A DNA stretch of 55,965 nt from Saprospiraceae bacterium (GTDB lineage: Bacteria; Bacteroidota; Bacteroidia; Chitinophagales; Saprospiraceae): assembly GCA_020629515.1 (NCBI GenBank), contig JAHDDE010000004.1, forward strand, positions 74,555 through 130,519. The letters run 5' to 3'. The notes below the pieces were generated by a model. That model was not told where the DNA came from. It saw only the letters and a list, made by a program, of their open reading frames with translations, and ran no database searches. The position numbers and the translations under genes were made by a program. Shown here piece after piece: positions 54,212 through 55,965 of this stretch (its first letter is position 1; the number at the start of each line of letters is the position of its first letter).

Positions 54212-54380
54212 AACAACAAATATAAAATCTATAATTCTAAAATAATAATTTTTTATAATATGTAAAGTATTTGTACCTTAGCGCTTAAGGTATGTAAAAA
54301 ATATCTAATAAGACCTCCTGAGTTTACTTGTTGAGATAGATAGAGAACCGATAACTATAGAACAAAGTAAATTCTAATAA

Positions 54381-55965
54381 ATGCGTTCGTTAATAACATT
54401 ATTTTGTTGTACTGTCTTGTTTTGTACACTTTATGGACAAGATAATGATACCGACTCAGGGACTACACCTGACCAGGATTCAGAGATTAGTATCGTTGAT
54501 GATACGTGGCTTAATCCGATCATATCTGATGATATGACGAAGGATCCTGAGCAAAATAGATTGTGGCGTTTAGGGCAATCAAAATATTCTGCTAAACCCA
54601 AGAATATGTGGGAGATTGGATTACATGCAGGACATTACTTCATTGATGGAGATGTTGATCGGGCAATACCTGGTGGCTTTGGTGTCGGAGGTCATTTAAG
54701 AAAATCATTAAATTATATAACCTCTATACGCTTTGAAGGATTCTACGGGGTCGCTAAAGGATTAGAAACTCAACCTTGGAGAAACCGTACTGTTGGTGGA
54801 GGATTGGTGGAGAGGAATAGTCAGTTTAATGGTTGGGATGCATATGATCCAACTAATGGTGGATTTGATGCTTGGTTCCCTTCATACAAAACACAATATT
54901 TTCACGGATCGATACAATTAGTATTTAATATTGGTAACGTACTTTTTCATCAGGAAAGAAATAAGTGGAATACATATGTCGCAGTAGGAATTGGTTTAGA
55001 CCATAATATCACTAAGCTCGATTTGTTAGATGCCTCAGGTGAAGGTTATGATGCTTTAGTAGAAAGAACAGATTTTAATGGAGCGAATGACTTCAATACC
55101 AAGGCCGGAAGAGATGCTATAAAAGACGCTCTAAATACGATATATGATGGAGTTTATGAAACTGAAGCATTTAAAAAGGAAGGTATATTCAGAATAAATG
55201 ATGAAATAAATGTCCATGCTGTATTTACTACGGCTGTTGGGGTGTCAAGAAAAATATCTCGACGATTTAATATTGGCTTAGAGCATCAACTTCTATTGAC
55301 AGATAATGACTATTTGGATGGTGTTAAATTTAGGACTGCGCTTGATCAAACTAATAATGTGGATATAGGTCATTATACTAGTCTAAGATTAGGATTTAAC
55401 CTTGGCAGATTTAGTAAAAGAACTGAACCTTTATATTGGGTGAATCCTATGGGGACAGTCTTTAATGAAATAGCAGAATTAAAATCTCGTCCACAATTAG
55501 AATTTGATGACGAGGATAATGATGGTGTGTTGGATTTGTTAGATCAAGAGCCTGATACACCAGAAGGTTGCTTAGTTGATACTAAAGGAGTTACTTTGGA
55601 TAGTGATGGAGATGGGATAGCAGATTGTCAAGACAGAGAGCCTTTCTCTCCACCTGGATATCCTGTAGACCAATTTGGAGTAGCAGAAGTTGAGTCTAAT
55701 CCTATACTTACCGAAGAAGATGTAATAACTATTATATCTAACAACTGTGGAGTTTGTGCCAATACAGGATATGGGCAAGTACAAGGGGGGACTGGAACGG
55801 TTGGTTCATATTCAGGGGTGAATACTTCATCTGGGACGACTACAGCTTCGGGTGCTACTGGGACTACAGGATCTGCTGCCAATAATGGCACTACGACGAC
55901 AACAGGAAGTACAACAGGAAGTACAACGGGTGCTAATGGTACTTCGACTACTGTTGGTACAATTG
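54381..55965 (+). CDS. OmpA-like outer-membrane protein with TSP3 repeats (3' end outside window)
   Basis: Open frame from ATG 54381 to the right edge (at least 528 codons). A signal peptide (LFCTLYGQD) is followed by a beta-barrel part with MWEIGLHAGHYFIDGDVD and many Gly/aromatic strands (about 80-345). Next come calcium-binding thrombospondin type-3-like repeats (DDEDNDGVLDLLDQEPDTPEGC, then DSDGDGIADCQDREP). From about residue 465 a Gly/Thr/Ser/Ala-rich stretch begins and continues off the edge. Proteins of this layout usually end in an OmpA peptidoglycan-binding domain, which would lie outside the window. It starts 169 bases after the divergent ureohydrolase-like gene; that gap shows no clear feature. 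Confidence 0.85.
   Translation, partial: MRSLITLFCCTVLFCTLYGQDNDTDSGTTPDQDSEISIVDDTWLNPIISDDMTKDPEQNRLWRLGQSKYSAKPKNMWEIGLHAGHYFIDGDVDRAIPGGFGVGGHLRKSLNYITSIRFEGFYGVAKGLETQPWRNRTVGGGLVERNSQFNGWDAYDPTNGGFDAWFPSYKTQYFHGSIQLVFNIGNVLFHQERNKWNTYVAVGIGLDHNITKLDLLDASGEGYDALVERTDFNGANDFNTKAGRDAIKDALNTIYDGVYETEAFKKEGIFRINDEINVHAVFTTAVGVSRKISRRFNIGLEHQLLLTDNDYLDGVKFRTALDQTNNVDIGHYTSLRLGFNLGRFSKRTEPLYWVNPMGTVFNEIAELKSRPQLEFDDEDNDGVLDLLDQEPDTPEGCLVDTKGVTLDSDGDGIADCQDREPFSPPGYPVDQFGVAEVESNPILTEEDVITIISNNCGVCANTGYGQVQGGTGTVGSYSGVNTSSGTTTASGATGTTGSAANNGTTTTTGSTTGSTTGANGTSTTVGTI
55899..55927 (+). repeat. 12-bp tandem repeat coding for Thr-Thr-Gly-Ser
   Basis: ACAACAGGAAGT occurs twice in a row (55899-55910, 55911-55922) and a third partial copy follows. 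It lies in the Gly/Thr/Ser-rich part of the OmpA-like gene. Such short repeats can change copy number by slippage and so vary linker length between strains. Confidence 0.7.

Noticed and set aside
55572-55891. Minus-strand frames with Pro/Val-rich translation at the right edge
   Set aside because: They are the reverse of the Gly/Thr/Ser-rich coding stretch of the OmpA-like gene.

Overview
The window comes from a low-GC marine-type member of the Bacteroidota. The evidence is a SusC/SusD pair, type IX secretion genes (porV, porU, a porP/sprF homologue, gldJ), many Bacteroidota-style lipoprotein signals, and promoter elements of the TTG / TAnnTTTG kind. The large DUF, GAF and OmpA-like proteins would fit a Saprospiria-like or flavobacterial lineage, but the sequence alone does not fix the family.

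Region 1 (1-19956) is an alginate utilisation locus, cut by the left edge. At the cell surface it has a repetitive CBM-like/PKD protein, a PL7 lyase lipoprotein, SusC and SusD, and a lyase lipoprotein with two PL7 domains. Inner-membrane genes are an Nramp-fold protein lacking the usual metal motifs, an ExuT-type MFS hexuronate transporter and a BASS-family symporter. The inside pathway is nearly complete: KdgF cupin, SDR reductases able to turn DEH into KDG, KDG kinase and KDPG aldolase, giving pyruvate and glyceraldehyde-3-phosphate. Three evenly spaced TTGGTNNACCAA palindromes sit upstream of susC and probably form the operator; no regulator gene lies in the visible part. One gene (15980-16795) is a chimera: the N-terminal part of a PL6 lyase joined in frame to the C-terminal end of a sugar isomerase/epimerase-like TIM barrel.

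Region 2 (20000-36213) is mainly an 11-gene minus-strand operon (34304 down to 20898) for branched-chain 2-oxoacid and propionyl-CoA catabolism: E2, fused E1, a small Cys-rich DUF5522 protein, a signal-less BtuF-like metal/cobalamin receptor, acyl-CoA dehydrogenase, biotin carrier, methylmalonyl-CoA mutase small subunit, biotin carboxylase, 3-hydroxyacyl-CoA dehydrogenase, mutase large subunit and carboxyltransferase. Most neighbours overlap or nearly touch. A divergent TetR regulator and an inverted repeat over the E2 promoter suggest local control. A KAS III-like synthase follows.

Region 3 (36277-44084) is mixed: a large GAF protein, a DUF4197 lipoprotein, a GlpF-like channel, and a minus-strand run of membrane histidine kinase, CrtZ-like carotenoid hydroxylase, MaoC-type hydratase and SDR.

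Region 4 (44174-55965) holds the RNase P RNA with a strong terminator, then the conserved T9SS block porV-porU / porP-like-gldJ-murF, a degenerate ureohydrolase-fold protein, and an OmpA-like protein with TSP3 repeats and a Gly/Thr/Ser-rich stretch that runs off the right edge. No tRNA, insertion sequence, CRISPR array or prophage was seen. No stretch longer than about 300 bases lacks a gene; the largest gap (3406-3702) holds the operator array.
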